From NCBI RefSeq assembly GCF_902490045.1, contig NZ_CABUCJ010000017.1, forward strand, positions 1 to 33,700: DNA of 33,700 bases, read 5' to 3'. Source of the stretch: an uncultured Anaerotruncus sp. (GTDB taxonomy: Bacteria; Bacillota; Clostridia; Oscillospirales; Ruminococcaceae). Made by a program: the position numbers and the translations under genes. The notes below the pieces were generated by a model. That model made no database searches and was not told the DNA's origin. It was given only the letters and a program-made list of their open reading frames with translations. Positions 6,846 to 15,247 of this stretch are shown here, piece after piece. The first letter of the stretch is position 1. Each line of letters begins with the position of its first letter.

Positions 6846-8348
6846 ATGAAGCATACACTGGAATTCCGGGAAATCTGCAAGTCCTTCGCAGGCGTCCAGG
6901 TACTCGACCGGGTGAGTTTTTCCGTGGAGGGGGGCGAGGTGCTCGCGCTCGTGGGGGAGAACGGCGCCGGTAAGTCCACCCTGCTGAAAATTCTAAACGG
7001 CGACTACCGGCAGACGTCGGGAAGCTATCTGCTCGACGGGCAGGAGCGGCATTTTTCCAGCCCGCAGGAGGCGATCGCCGCCGGCATCGGGCTGATCTAC
7101 CAGGAGCGCCAGATGTTCCCCGACCTGAGCGTGGCGGAGAACATTTTTGTCGGCAATCTGCCCGTCAGGGGCGGGCGGGTCGACTTTTCCGCCCTCAACC
7201 GGAGGGCGCGGGAGCTGATCACCGAATTTGGGCTGCCGCTGCGCCCGGGGGACAAGGTCCGGGATCTCTCGGTCGCGATGCAGCAGATGGTGGAGATCAT
7301 GAAGGCCTACTCCCGGCAGCCCAAGGTGCTCGCCTTCGACGAGCCGACCGCCTGCCTTTCGGACAGGGAGGCGCAGGTGCTCTTCACGCTGATCGACCGG
7401 CTGCGGGAGAAGGGGCTCATCGTCATCTACGTCTCCCACCGCATGAACGAAATCTTCCGGCTCGCGAGCAAGATCGTCGTGCTCAAGGACGGGGAGTTCA
7501 TCGCCGAGCACCGGGCCGCGGACACCGACGAAAACCGTCTGGTGAGCGAAATGGTCGGCCGCCCGGTGGGCGGCATGTTCAGCGGGCTTGGGCGCGCCGC
7601 CCCGTCGGAGGAGGAGATCCTCCGGGTGCGGGGACTCACCGGGAAGGGCTTTGCCGACGTCGGCTTCTCGCTGCGTCGGGGGGAGATCCTCGGATTCTTC
7701 GGACTTGTGGGCGCGGGGCGCACCGAGGTGATGCTCGCGCTCTTCGGGGCGGTCCCGGCCGAGTCGGGTGAAATCGAGCTGCGGGGGAGACCCTGCCGCA
7801 TCCGCTGCACGCGCGACGCGATCGACCGGAAGATCGCCTACTGCCCCGAGGACCGCAAGCAGCAGGGAATCATCCCGCTGCGGCCGGTGAGGGACAACAT
7901 CAGCGTCGTGGTGCTCCGCGGGCTGTGCAGGGGACCGTTCATCAGCAGCCGGCGGGAAAACGCCTTTGCAAAGGACAATGTGGAGGAGTTCCGGATCAAG
8001 ACCTCCTCGATTGAAAAGCCGATCTACCAGCTCAGCGGCGGCAACCAGCAGAAGGCGCTGCTCGCCCGCTGGCTCTCCGCCAAGCCGGAGATCCTCATCC
8101 TCGACGAGCCGACCAAGGGCATCGACGTGGGGGCGAAGGCGGAAATCTACCGGATGATCTGCGACGTAGCGGCGCAGGGGGTCTCGGTGATCCTCGTCTC
8201 CTCCGAGCTGCCCGAGATCATCGGCCTGAGCCACCGCATCGTCGTGATGCGCAACCAGCGGGTGGCGGGGGAGCTCGACGGACCCGCCGCCACCGAGGAG
8301 CAGGTGCTGCGGTACGCAATGCTGGATAACAGGGAGGGAACCACTTGA
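6846..8348 (+). CDS. Sugar ABC transporter ATP-binding protein 1 (RbsA/MglA type, two ABC domains)
   Basis: A 500-residue protein made of two tandem ABC domains. Domain 1 has Walker A G37-E-N-G-A-G-K-S-T45, a Q-loop near LIYQERQMFPDLSVAEN, a weak signature (DLSVAMQQMVEI) and Walker B VLAFDEPTA. Domain 2 has the usual degenerate Walker A (GLVGAGRTEV), signature LSGGNQQK and Walker B ILILDEPTKGIDVG. This is the carbohydrate-uptake CUT2 arrangement, energising monosaccharide import. ATG 6846 follows AAAGGAG and lies 2 bases after the previous stop; the open frame continues upstream, but only as an overlap with the barrel protein. The stop overlaps the permease start. Confidence 0.95.
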   Translation: MKHTLEFREICKSFAGVQVLDRVSFSVEGGEVLALVGENGAGKSTLLKILNGDYRQTSGSYLLDGQERHFSSPQEAIAAGIGLIYQERQMFPDLSVAENIFVGNLPVRGGRVDFSALNRRARELITEFGLPLRPGDKVRDLSVAMQQMVEIMKAYSRQPKVLAFDEPTACLSDREAQVLFTLIDRLREKGLIVIYVSHRMNEIFRLASKIVVLKDGEFIAEHRAADTDENRLVSEMVGRPVGGMFSGLGRAAPSEEEILRVRGLTGKGFADVGFSLRRGEILGFFGLVGAGRTEVMLALFGAVPAESGEIELRGRPCRIRCTRDAIDRKIAYCPEDRKQQGIIPLRPVRDNISVVVLRGLCRGPFISSRRENAFAKDNVEEFRIKTSSIEKPIYQLSGGNQQKALLARWLSAKPEILILDEPTKGIDVGAKAEIYRMICDVAAQGVSVILVSSELPEIIGLSHRIVVMRNQRVAGELDGPAATEEQVLRYAMLDNREGTT

Positions 8349-9310
8349 AAGAGTCGAAACTGCGGGAGATGAGCAGGCGGGCGCTGTCCTCCAATCTGCT
8401 GGGGCTGTTCGTCGTCCTCATTCTGATGTGCGTCGTCTTTACCGTTTTGAAGCCCGGCTTTCTCACCGGGAAAAACCTGCTGAACATCCTGACCGCCGCG
8501 TCGCTGAGCGGGCTGATCGCCATTGGCGAGTCCTACCTCATCATAGCGGGCCAGATCGACCTTTCCCCCGGCGCGATCGCGGCGTTCGCGGGCGTCTTTT
8601 CCGCGCTGCTCGCCCAGCGGGGGATGCCGATCCTGCTGATCATCCTGATCACGGTGGCGGTGGGCGCGCTTTTCGGCGCGGTCAGCGCCTTCCAGGTGAA
8701 CGCGCTGAAAATTCAGCCGTTCATCGCGACCCTCGCGATCATGTCGATTGCGCGCGGGCTGGCCTATATCATCTGCGCGGGCAAGCCCGTCTTCATCAGC
8801 CACAACACCTATGTGAAAATCGGCATCACCCGCATCCTGGGGATTCCGCTGCCGGTGATCATCCTCGTCGTGATGTTCCTCGTCTGGGGCGTCGCGCTTT
8901 CCAAGACCCGCTTCGGCCGCAACGTCTACGCGGTGGGCGGGAATCCGGCCGCCGCCCGGCTGGCCGGCATCAACGCCGACGCGGTCAAGCGCAGGCTGTT
9001 CATCCTCTCCTCCTGCCTGGCGTCGCTGGGGGGGATCATCCTGGCCTCCCGCATGAACACCGGGCAGCCGGGCGCGGCGGGCGACGTCGACTTCGACGCG
9101 ATCACCGCCTCGGTGCTGGGCGGAATCGCGATGACCGGCGGCACGGGCTCGCTCAGCGGGACCTTTTTGGGCGTGCTGATCCTCCAGGGGTTCAACAACG
9201 GCCTGCTGCTGCTCAACGTCTCCACCTTCTGGCAGGACGTTGCGCGCGGCCTGCTGATGATGTTTGCATTGACCTTCGATTTCTATAGAAAACAGCGAAG
9301 GGAGGCTTAG
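8345..9310 (+). CDS. Sugar ABC transporter permease 1 (RbsC type)
   Basis: A 321-residue integral membrane protein with about eight to ten hydrophobic helices. Family landmarks include ESYLIIAGQIDLSPG near residues 59-73, the cytoplasmic EAA-like loop ...FGRNVYAVGGNPAAARLAGIN, and GGIAMTGGTGSLSGTFLG near the C-terminus. It forms the channel for the ATPase encoded just upstream. The start is TTG at 8345, overlapping the ATPase stop by 3-4 bases and preceded by GGGAGGG. A homodimer is expected, since only one permease belongs to this transporter. Confidence 0.94.
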   Translation: MKESKLREMSRRALSSNLLGLFVVLILMCVVFTVLKPGFLTGKNLLNILTAASLSGLIAIGESYLIIAGQIDLSPGAIAAFAGVFSALLAQRGMPILLIILITVAVGALFGAVSAFQVNALKIQPFIATLAIMSIARGLAYIICAGKPVFISHNTYVKIGITRILGIPLPVIILVVMFLVWGVALSKTRFGRNVYAVGGNPAAARLAGINADAVKRRLFILSSCLASLGGIILASRMNTGQPGAAGDVDFDAITASVLGGIAMTGGTGSLSGTFLGVLILQGFNNGLLLLNVSTFWQDVARGLLMMFALTFDFYRKQRREA

Positions 9311-9322
9311 TTCCATCCGATG

Positions 9323-9336
9323 GTCCCGCGAGGGAC
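9323..9336 (+). other. Small intercistronic hairpin with GNRA loop before binding protein 1
   Basis: GTCCC/GGGAC arms enclose GCGA, a GNRA tetraloop. It has no T-run, so it is not a terminator. It sits in the 72-base gap between permease and binding-protein genes, where processing or mRNA-stabilising hairpins often let the binding protein be made in excess (inference). Confidence 0.4.
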
Positions 9337-9382
9337 GATGATCAGACGAATTTTGAAACCCGATGTGGAAAGGAGAACGTAA

Positions 9383-10489
9383 ATGAAAAGAAAGCTCACC
9401 GCACTGTTCTTAACCCTCCTGATGGCGCTCGCCCTGCCGGCCTGCTCATCCGCGCAGCCCGAAGCCCCCGCGCCCGAGGCCCCGCCGGCCAGCACGGCGG
9501 ATTCACCCGAGGAGGCCCCCGCGCCCGCCGATACGCCCGCCGCCGGGGAGAAGATCAAGATCGCCGCGATCTACCGCGACATGACCCAGTCCTGGTTCAT
9601 CCAGGAGGCGGCCGCCGCGACCGCGACCGCAGCGGAGCTCGGCATGGAGCCGCTCATCGTGGGCGATTCGAAGGAGGACCCCTCCGTCTACGTCAACGTG
9701 CTCGACAACATCCTCTCGCAGGACGTCCAGGGGCTCATCGTCAACATCTGCGACCAGCAGCTGAGCAAGATGACCGTGGACAAGTGCGCCGAGGCGGGCA
9801 TCCCCGTCGTGGCGGTCGACGTTCCGCTCATCGACGACGCGGGCAACTACCTCGCACCCGCCATCGAGCTCGACTCCTACCTCTCGGGAAAGACGATGGG
9901 CGAATGGCTGGCCGACTATATCGGTAAAAACGAGCTGATGACCGAGCCGGAGACCACCGGCATGATGATCCTCGCGATGGAGAAGGTCACGAGCTGCGTG
10001 CCGCGCTCCGACGGGCAGTACGACGCCTTCAAGGCGGCGTTCCCCGACTTCCCCGAAGGGAACATCATCCGCATCGATTACGGCGGAGGCTCGTCCGACG
10101 AGGGCTACAACGCGGCGGCGGCCACCATCACGGCCAATCCGCAGATCAAGCGCTGGTTCGTGACCGCGGCCAACGACGAGGGCGCGCAGGGCGCGACCCG
10201 CGCGCTCGAGCAGGCGGGCCTCGACAAGGACGCCGTTGTGATCGGCCTAGGCGGCTACCATGCGAAGGACGAGTTCCGCAAGGATTACTCCTGCTTCATC
10301 GCGTCCGCCTACATCCAGGCGTCGGTGCCCGGACAGGAGTCGGTGAAGGCGCTCTACGAGAACATCACCAACGGCACGCCGATCTTCGAGGAGTACAAGA
10401 CCGACAAGGCCTACGGCGTCTATCCGTTCAGCGCGGTCATGGTGACGGCGGAGAATTTTGAAGAGATCATGGGCGAGGACGCGAAGTGA
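9383..10489 (+). CDS. Sugar ABC transporter substrate-binding lipoprotein 1 (arabinose-binding-protein-like)
   Basis: A 368-residue exported lipoprotein: signal peptide MKRKLTALFLTLLMALALPA with lipobox Cys21, then a Pro/Ala/Glu-rich linker to about residue 55, then a periplasmic-binding-protein (Peripla_BP) fold. The pattern of WFIQEAAAATATAAELGME, IPVVAVDVPLIDDAGN, RWFVTAANDEGAQGATRALEQAGL and the C-terminal VMVTAENFEEIM resembles the L-arabinose-binding AraF branch more than RbsB. It should capture the sugar at the cell surface for the ATPase/permease just upstream. AAGGAGAACGTAA precedes the ATG. Being last in the operon, it is followed by a terminator. The substrate identity is open. Confidence 0.92.
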   Translation: MKRKLTALFLTLLMALALPACSSAQPEAPAPEAPPASTADSPEEAPAPADTPAAGEKIKIAAIYRDMTQSWFIQEAAAATATAAELGMEPLIVGDSKEDPSVYVNVLDNILSQDVQGLIVNICDQQLSKMTVDKCAEAGIPVVAVDVPLIDDAGNYLAPAIELDSYLSGKTMGEWLADYIGKNELMTEPETTGMMILAMEKVTSCVPRSDGQYDAFKAAFPDFPEGNIIRIDYGGGSSDEGYNAAAATITANPQIKRWFVTAANDEGAQGATRALEQAGLDKDAVVIGLGGYHAKDEFRKDYSCFIASAYIQASVPGQESVKALYENITNGTPIFEEYKTDKAYGVYPFSAVMVTAENFEEIMGEDAK

Positions 10490-10510
10490 CGCGTCGTTTC
10501 CCAAAAAAAT

Positions 10511-10556
10511 GGAGGAGGGCCCGCCGGGACAGTCTGTCCCGGCGGGCCCTCCTTTC
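10511..10556. terminator. Bidirectional terminator between operon 1 and the convergent SIS gene
   Basis: A perfect 19-bp stem (10513-10531 with 10535-10553) has a 3-base loop, CTTTCT on the plus side and seven T residues on the minus side (from the A-run at 10503-10509). It ends both operon 1 and the minus-strand SIS gene. Confidence 0.9.
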
Positions 10557-10568
10557 TGACCGCTCCGC

Positions 10569-11216
10569 TCAGGAGTTCCCGAAGAGCTCCTCCTCGACGG
10601 CGGCGCAGAGCGCGTGATAGATGGGCAGGTGCAGCTCCTGCACCTTGAAGGTCTCGGATTCGCCCACGCAGACGGCGACGTCGGCCAGCGCGGCGTTCTG
10701 CCGATTGCGGCTGCCCATCAGCAGGATGGAGGGGATGCCGACGGCCTTCGCCGTGCGCAGGGCGTGAAGCACGTTGGCCGAGATCCCCGAGGTCGTGATG
10801 CCCAGCAGCAGGTCGCCGGGGCGCGCGTAGGAGAAGACCTGCTGGGCGAAAGCCATGTCGGGCGCGACGTCGTTGCCGTAGGCGGTGACCAGCCCGCTCT
10901 GGCTGACCAGCGAGATCGCGGGCAGGCCCTGCTGGAGGTGCCCGACGAGGTAGGCGCTTTCGCTCCCCAGCGCCTCCTCGAACCGCCGGCTCTGCGCTGC
11001 GGTCAGCGCGCGGGGGAGGAGGAACCCCTTCATGAGCTCGCCGACGATGTGCTCGCTGTCGGCCGCGCTGCCGCCGTTGCCGCAGACGAGCAGCTTGCCG
11101 CCCGAGGTGAAGCAGCCGTGCAGCAGCGTATAGGCGCCGAGGATCTCCCGCTCGCAGCAGGAGAGGGGGTAGCGCGAGAAGAGGGTGTCGAGGATCTGCC
11201 TGGTGCTGTCTTTCAA
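10569..11216 (-). CDS. GmhA-like SIS-domain phosphosugar isomerase
   Basis: A 215-residue single-SIS protein. CGNGGSAADSEHIVGEL at 45-61 is the sedoheptulose-7-phosphate isomerase (GmhA) signature, with H56 and the presumed catalytic E60. YGND at 113-116, TTSGISANV at 141-149 (phosphate loop) and the C-terminal QELHLPIYHAL with His residues complete the family pattern. The likely reaction is aldose-ketose isomerisation of a phosphosugar. The frame is open to 11297, but TTG at 11216 has GGAG about 5 bases before it, and the upstream codons overlap the promoter. It is transcribed divergently from operon 2 with its own strong promoter, so it may be controlled by the same intergenic operators. 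No heptose/LPS genes are nearby, so a catabolic role is more likely. Confidence 0.85.
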   Translation of the reverse strand: MKDSTRQILDTLFSRYPLSCCEREILGAYTLLHGCFTSGGKLLVCGNGGSAADSEHIVGELMKGFLLPRALTAAQSRRFEEALGSESAYLVGHLQQGLPAISLVSQSGLVTAYGNDVAPDMAFAQQVFSYARPGDLLLGITTSGISANVLHALRTAKAVGIPSILLMGSRNRQNAALADVAVCVGESETFKVQELHLPIYHALCAAVEEELFGNS

Positions 11217-11255
11217 AATGGCTCCGCTCCTTTGCGTTAAACTACTTTTATATAT

Positions 11256-11284
11256 ATAGTATACAGAAGTTTGTGGATTGTCAA
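11256..11284 (-). promoter_or_regulatory. Promoter of the minus-strand GmhA-like gene
   Basis: On the minus strand TTGACA (11284-11279) and TACTAT (11261-11256) have a 17-base spacer, close to the sigma-A consensus. The predicted start, near 11249, lies about 30 bases before the TTG start codon. Confidence 0.8.
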
Positions 11285-11335
11285 CGGGAAAAGGCAAAAA
11301 GAATTGTTATTCTATCCATAAATCTCGAAAATATG

Positions 11336-11364
11336 TTGACTGACTCCCGGGAGTATGCTAAAAC
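11336..11364 (+). promoter_or_regulatory. Promoter of sugar operon 2 with palindrome in the spacer
   Basis: TTGACT at 11336-11341 and TAAAAC at 11359-11364 are 17 bases apart, with a TGn extension just before the -10. The spacer contains a perfect 12-base palindrome, ACTCCCGGGAGT (11343-11354). A regulator bound there would block polymerase. The predicted start is about 130 bases before the binding-protein gene. Confidence 0.7.
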
Positions 11365-11375
11365 TAGAAACATAA

Positions 11376-11390
11376 GTAAAGTATATTTAC
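11376..11390. promoter_or_regulatory. Operator candidate GTAAA-N5-TTTAC for the ROK regulator
   Basis: A perfect 5-bp inverted repeat lies just downstream of the predicted operon 2 start. AT-rich TTTAC/GTAAA half-sites are typical of ROK-family repressors, and a ROK regulator is encoded inside the operon (18060-19250). Two further GTAAA half-sites occur in its own leader. Assignment is inference. Confidence 0.45.
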
Positions 11391-11435
11391 AAAAATGATT
11401 ACGATTGAGCGGCCCGGTCTTTTTGATGGTTCAGG

Positions 11436-11464
11436 ATGTCCGCCGCGAACCGCGTCGCGGACAT
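11436..11464 (+). other. Leader hairpin of operon 2 mRNA
   Basis: ATGTCCGC (11436-11443) pairs perfectly with GCGGACAT (11457-11464), with further GC-rich pairing inside. There is no T-run. It lies in the roughly 130-base leader before the binding-protein gene and may stabilise the mRNA. Confidence 0.4.
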
Positions 11465-11499
11465 ATGAAATAATCATGAAAAAGGAGCGTAAAAGAAGG

Positions 11500-12573
11500 A
11501 TGAAAAAGATGAAACAGCTGTTGGCAGTCATGTTGGCGCTGGCCCTGATGGCGGGCCTCGCGGCCTGCGGAGGGAGCCCGGCCCCCGCCCCCGCCGCCTC
11601 CACCGGAGACACGGCGGCCCCGGCCGAGAGCGCGGCCCCCGCTGAGGAGCCCGCGAAGGCTCTGAAAATCGGCGTCTCCCTCGACACGATCGATTCGGAC
11701 TTCTGGGTTTCCACGATTGACAACATGAACGCGGCCGCTGCGGCGGCGGGCGCCGAAGTGGTGCAGCGGCTCTGCGAGGGCGACGCGAACAAGCAGAACC
11801 AGCAGATCGAAGACCTGATTGCGCAGGGCTGCGACGCGATCCTCTGCGGCGCGCGCGACGGCGGTGCCATCGTGGCGGCCGTCAAGAAGTGCAACGAGGC
11901 GGGCGTGCCGATCATCATGGTCAGCCGTGCGGTGATGGGCGACGAGGCGCTGCCGAGCCTGCAGGTCCTCGTGGACAACATCTCCCTGGCCTCCGGGTCG
12001 GTCGAGTGGGTCGCCCAGAAGGCCCAGGAAGAGGGCAAGAAGTACAAGGCGGTCCTGCTCGTCGGCAGCCTCGGCGACCAGAACGCGCTCGAGCGCCAGC
12101 AGGGCCACAAGGAAGCGCTGGAGAAATATCCCGACAGCTTCGAGATCGTCGCGGAGATTCCCACCGACTGGAAGGTCGACCAGGCGTACGCGGGACTGCA
12201 GAACGCCTTTGAGAAGGATCCGGACATCAACCTGATCATCACCCCGTCCGACGCGATGCTCACCACCATCCAGAGCGTGCTCGAGCCGCTGGGCAAATGG
12301 GTGCCGGCCTCCGATCCCAACCATGTGCGCATCGTCACCTTCGACGGCGACTCCACCTTCGCGAAGATGATGGAAGAGGGCTTTGTGGACTGCGGCGCGG
12401 TCAATGACACGCGGTTCATGGGCGCAGAGAGCATGAACTGGGCAATCAAGCTCGCGAACGGCGAGAAGCCGGCCGAGCTCAACGCCCTCGACCCCGGCAT
12501 CGTGGCCACGCTGGACAACTGGGACGACGTGAAGGGCGACATCTGGGGCTACGTGGCCTACTCGTCCAAGTAA
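11500..12573 (+). CDS. Sugar ABC transporter substrate-binding lipoprotein 2 (RbsB-like)
   Basis: A 357-residue exported lipoprotein with a signal peptide and lipobox GLAAC (Cys23), an Ala/Pro-rich linker to about residue 50, then a Peripla_BP_4 fold. Landmarks are IGVSLDTIDSDFW, QQIEDLIAQGCDAILCGARD, VPIIMVSRAV, VDNISLASGSVEWV, LVGSLGDQNALERQQG and the hinge DPNHVRIVTFDGD. It differs clearly from binding protein 1, so a different ligand is likely. I place the start at 11500 because AAGGAG lies about 12 bases upstream; an upstream in-frame ATG (11476) has no site. As first gene of operon 2 and followed by a 17-bp hairpin, it is likely produced in excess over the membrane subunits. Confidence 0.92.
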   Translation: MKKMKQLLAVMLALALMAGLAACGGSPAPAPAASTGDTAAPAESAAPAEEPAKALKIGVSLDTIDSDFWVSTIDNMNAAAAAAGAEVVQRLCEGDANKQNQQIEDLIAQGCDAILCGARDGGAIVAAVKKCNEAGVPIIMVSRAVMGDEALPSLQVLVDNISLASGSVEWVAQKAQEEGKKYKAVLLVGSLGDQNALERQQGHKEALEKYPDSFEIVAEIPTDWKVDQAYAGLQNAFEKDPDINLIITPSDAMLTTIQSVLEPLGKWVPASDPNHVRIVTFDGDSTFAKMMEEGFVDCGAVNDTRFMGAESMNWAIKLANGEKPAELNALDPGIVATLDNWDDVKGDIWGYVAYSSK

Positions 12574-12624
12574 GCGCGCCCCCGCCGGGAACCTGCCCGG
12601 CACGGACCGGTAAACGTTTTTGAG

Positions 12625-12662
12625 GTTCGCCCGGCGCCGCGCAGGCGCGGCGCCGGGCGGAC
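12625..12662 (+). other. Strong intercistronic hairpin between binding protein 2 and permease
   Basis: A 17-bp GC-rich stem (12625-12641 with 12646-12662, one G.U pair) with a CAGG loop. It has no T-run, so it is not a standard terminator. This position is typical of 3'-protecting hairpins that raise the level of the binding-protein mRNA relative to downstream genes. Confidence 0.6.
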
Positions 12663-12692
12663 GAATATCCGCCAGAGGTTAGGAGAATGGTT

Positions 12693-13697
12693 ATGAGCTT
12701 AAAAGAGACGTTTGACAAAAAGCGCGTGGCAGGCCGGCTGCTGGGGTCCCCCATCCTGCTGGTCATCATCGCCATGGCTGTGCTGTCGGCGGCCTTTGTC
12801 CCCAACTTCGCAACCCTGTACAACCTCAAGAACCTGCTGCTGCAGACCTGCGATCTCCTGATCATCTCGCTGGGCGTGACTTTCACGGTGCTCAACGGCG
12901 GCCTCGACTTCTCCTCCACGTCGGTGCTCGCGCTCTCGAGCGTAGTGGGGGCGTACATCATGGCGCTTTCCCCCATCAGGGGGACGGGGCTCTCCATCCT
13001 GCTGGCGATCGTTGTGATGATCGCCATCGGCGCGGCGGTGGGCGTGATCAACGGGTTCTCCGTCGTGAAGCTGAAGATGCCCTCCTTCATCGTCACCCTT
13101 TCGACGCAGCTCTTCTTCAGCGGGATGGCGATCTACTTCACCAGCAAGGTCACCGACAAGGCGTCCATCATGGGGCTGCCCTCCGCCTTTTACCGCATCG
13201 GCGGCGAGAAGGCGTTCTTCCTGCCGATCGTCATCGCAGCGGTGGTCTTCCTCATCTCCCACTGGCTCATGACCCGGACGATCTTCGGCCGGCATGTGCT
13301 GCTGGTGGGGACCAACCCGAAATCCTGCCACATCTCGGGCATCAACGTCAAGCGGGTCGTGTTTTTACTCTTCCTGCTCAGCGGGATCTATGCGGGCGCG
13401 GCCAGCGTGGTGCTGACCGCGCGCAACCAGGCGGGCATCTCCAGCCTGGGCGACAAGATGTTCATCGACATCATGTCCAGTATCATCATCGGCGGCACGA
13501 GCGTCTTCGGCGGCTCGGGCGGCGCGAAGCAAACCCTCTACGGCGTCATCTTCATCACGATGCTCAGCAATGTGATGAACCTGCTGGGTATGGACTGGTA
13601 TGTGCTCAGCCTCGTCAAGGGGTTCATCGTGATCATAGCGGCGCTGGCCGATATCCTTTCCAACCGAAGGAAAAACTACGCTGCGGCGGCCGCCTGA
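12693..13697 (+). CDS. Sugar ABC transporter permease 2a (RbsC type)
   Basis: A 334-residue polytopic membrane protein. LGVTFTVLNGGLDFSS near residue 60, the cytoplasmic loop FGRHVLLVGTNPKSCHISGINVKRV and IIGGTSVFGGSGG near the C-terminus are the CUT2 permease landmarks. The ATG at 12693 lies 7 bases after AGGAG; the ATG at 12687 is too close to that site. It is one of two different permeases flanking the same ATPase gene, so the channel is probably a heterodimer, as in the Lsr (AI-2) and some pentose systems. Its stop overlaps an out-of-use ATG at 13697. Confidence 0.94.
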   Translation: MSLKETFDKKRVAGRLLGSPILLVIIAMAVLSAAFVPNFATLYNLKNLLLQTCDLLIISLGVTFTVLNGGLDFSSTSVLALSSVVGAYIMALSPIRGTGLSILLAIVVMIAIGAAVGVINGFSVVKLKMPSFIVTLSTQLFFSGMAIYFTSKVTDKASIMGLPSAFYRIGGEKAFFLPIVIAAVVFLISHWLMTRTIFGRHVLLVGTNPKSCHISGINVKRVVFLLFLLSGIYAGAASVVLTARNQAGISSLGDKMFIDIMSSIIIGGTSVFGGSGGAKQTLYGVIFITMLSNVMNLLGMDWYVLSLVKGFIVIIAALADILSNRRKNYAAAAA

Positions 13698-13735
13698 TGG
13701 GCGCCGCGGAATCCAATATAGGAGGTCGTCGGTCT

Positions 13736-15247
13736 GTGAGCAGTCAACCGCTGTTGCAGCTGGACAATATCCATAAGAGCTTTTACGGCGCGGAAGTCCT
13801 CCACGGCGTGAACCTGGACCTCTGCCCCGGAGAAGTGCTGGGGCTCGTGGGGGAGAACGGCGCGGGAAAATCCACGCTGATGTCGATCCTCGGGGGCGTC
13901 TACGGGTTCGACTCCGGGACGATGCGCCTCGGCGGGGAGGTCTACACGCCCGCCACCCCAAACGACGCGACCCGCGCGGGCATCGCCTTCATCCGCCAGG
14001 AGTTCAGCCTCTTCTCCAACCTGACGGTGGCGGAGAACCTCTTTGTGGACCGCTTCCCCCGCAGGGGGCTGTCGGTCGACTACAAGAAGATGGAGGAGCG
14101 CGCGCAGGTCTACATCGACCTGTTCCGCCTGGACATCTCTCCCCGCACCAAGGTGGAGAGCCTGCCCATGGGCGTGCGGCAGATCGTTGAAATTTCCAAG
14201 GCGCTCGAAAAGGACGCGAAGATCATCATCTTTGACGAACCCACCACCTCCCTTTCCCCAAAGGAGAAGGAGGAGCTCTTCGAGGTCATCGGGGGGCTGA
14301 AGGCGCGGGACGTCTCGATCATCTACATCTCGCACATCCTCGAGGATGTGATGCGCCTGTGCGACCGCACCACCGTCCTGCGGGACGGCAACTCGGTGGG
14401 CACCTTCCAGAACAGCGCGCTGGACAAACGGGAGATCATCCGGCTGATGGTCGGCCGGGAGATGAACCAGGTCTACCCCACGATCGACAAGGAGATCGGC
14501 GAGCCGATCTACGAGGTGCGGGAGTTTGTCCGCGGCGGCAGCCGGTCGCCCGTCTCCCTGACCATCCGCAAAGGGGAGATCGTGGGCATGTTCGGCCTGA
14601 TGGGCGCGGGACGCACCGAACTGCTGGGCGCCCTCTTCGGGGCCGACCCCTCGGAGGGGGGAGAAATCCTCGTCCGCGGAAAGCCCCTCGCGCGCCCCAC
14701 GCCCGCGCGGTGCATCCGCGAGGGGATCGCCTACGTCACCGAGAACCGGCGGCAGGAGGGGCTCGTCATGCCCAAGACGATCGAGGAGAACGCCACGATG
14801 GTCGTGCTCGACCGGATGACCGGCGCGCTCGGCGTGGTCGACCGGGGCCGGGAGAAGAAGACGGCGCTCGACCTTGTGAAGAAACTGACCGTCAAGACGA
14901 CCGACCCGCAGCGCCAGTTCGTCAAGAACCTTTCGGGCGGCAACCAGCAGAAGGTGGTCATCGCCAAATGGGTGGCCAGCGAACCAAGTGTGTTCTTCAT
15001 GGACGAGCCGACGCGCGGCGTCGACGTGGGCGCGAAATACGAAATCTACACCTATATCAACGAACTGGCCAGGGAGGGCTGCGGGGTGCTGCTCGTCTCG
15101 TCCGAGATGGAGGAGGTCATGGGCATCTGCGACCGTATCCTCGTCATGTACCGGGACCGCATCGTCGCGGACATCCCAAAGGCCGCGTTCGACCAGGAAC
15201 GGATCATCCAATACGCGCTGGAAGGGGGGATTCCGGATGCCGGCTAA
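13736..15247 (+). CDS. Sugar ABC transporter ATP-binding protein 2 (RbsA/MglA type)
   Basis: A 503-residue tandem ABC ATPase. Domain 1 has Walker A G39-E-N-G-A-G-K-S-T47, Q-loop IAFIRQEFSLFSNL and Walker B IIIFDEPTT. Its signature is degenerate (SLPMGVRQIVEI), as usual for this family. Domain 2 has a degenerate Walker A (GLMGAGRTELLG), signature LSGGNQQK and Walker B VFFMDEPTRGVDVG. GTG 13736 has AGGAGG 10 bases upstream; the longer frame from 13697 has no site. The stop overlaps the start of the next permease by 11 bases. It should energise both flanking permeases. Confidence 0.95.
   Translation: MSSQPLLQLDNIHKSFYGAEVLHGVNLDLCPGEVLGLVGENGAGKSTLMSILGGVYGFDSGTMRLGGEVYTPATPNDATRAGIAFIRQEFSLFSNLTVAENLFVDRFPRRGLSVDYKKMEERAQVYIDLFRLDISPRTKVESLPMGVRQIVEISKALEKDAKIIIFDEPTTSLSPKEKEELFEVIGGLKARDVSIIYISHILEDVMRLCDRTTVLRDGNSVGTFQNSALDKREIIRLMVGREMNQVYPTIDKEIGEPIYEVREFVRGGSRSPVSLTIRKGEIVGMFGLMGAGRTELLGALFGADPSEGGEILVRGKPLARPTPARCIREGIAYVTENRRQEGLVMPKTIEENATMVVLDRMTGALGVVDRGREKKTALDLVKKLTVKTTDPQRQFVKNLSGGNQQKVVIAKWVASEPSVFFMDEPTRGVDVGAKYEIYTYINELAREGCGVLLVSSEMEEVMGICDRILVMYRDRIVADIPKAAFDQERIIQYALEGGIPDAG

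Noticed and set aside
13676..15211. Long minus-strand open frame (511 codons) opposite the second ABC ATPase
   Set aside because: Shadow frame typical of high-GC coding DNA; the plus strand carries complete ABC motifs, and the antisense product is His/Asp/Arg-rich without domains.
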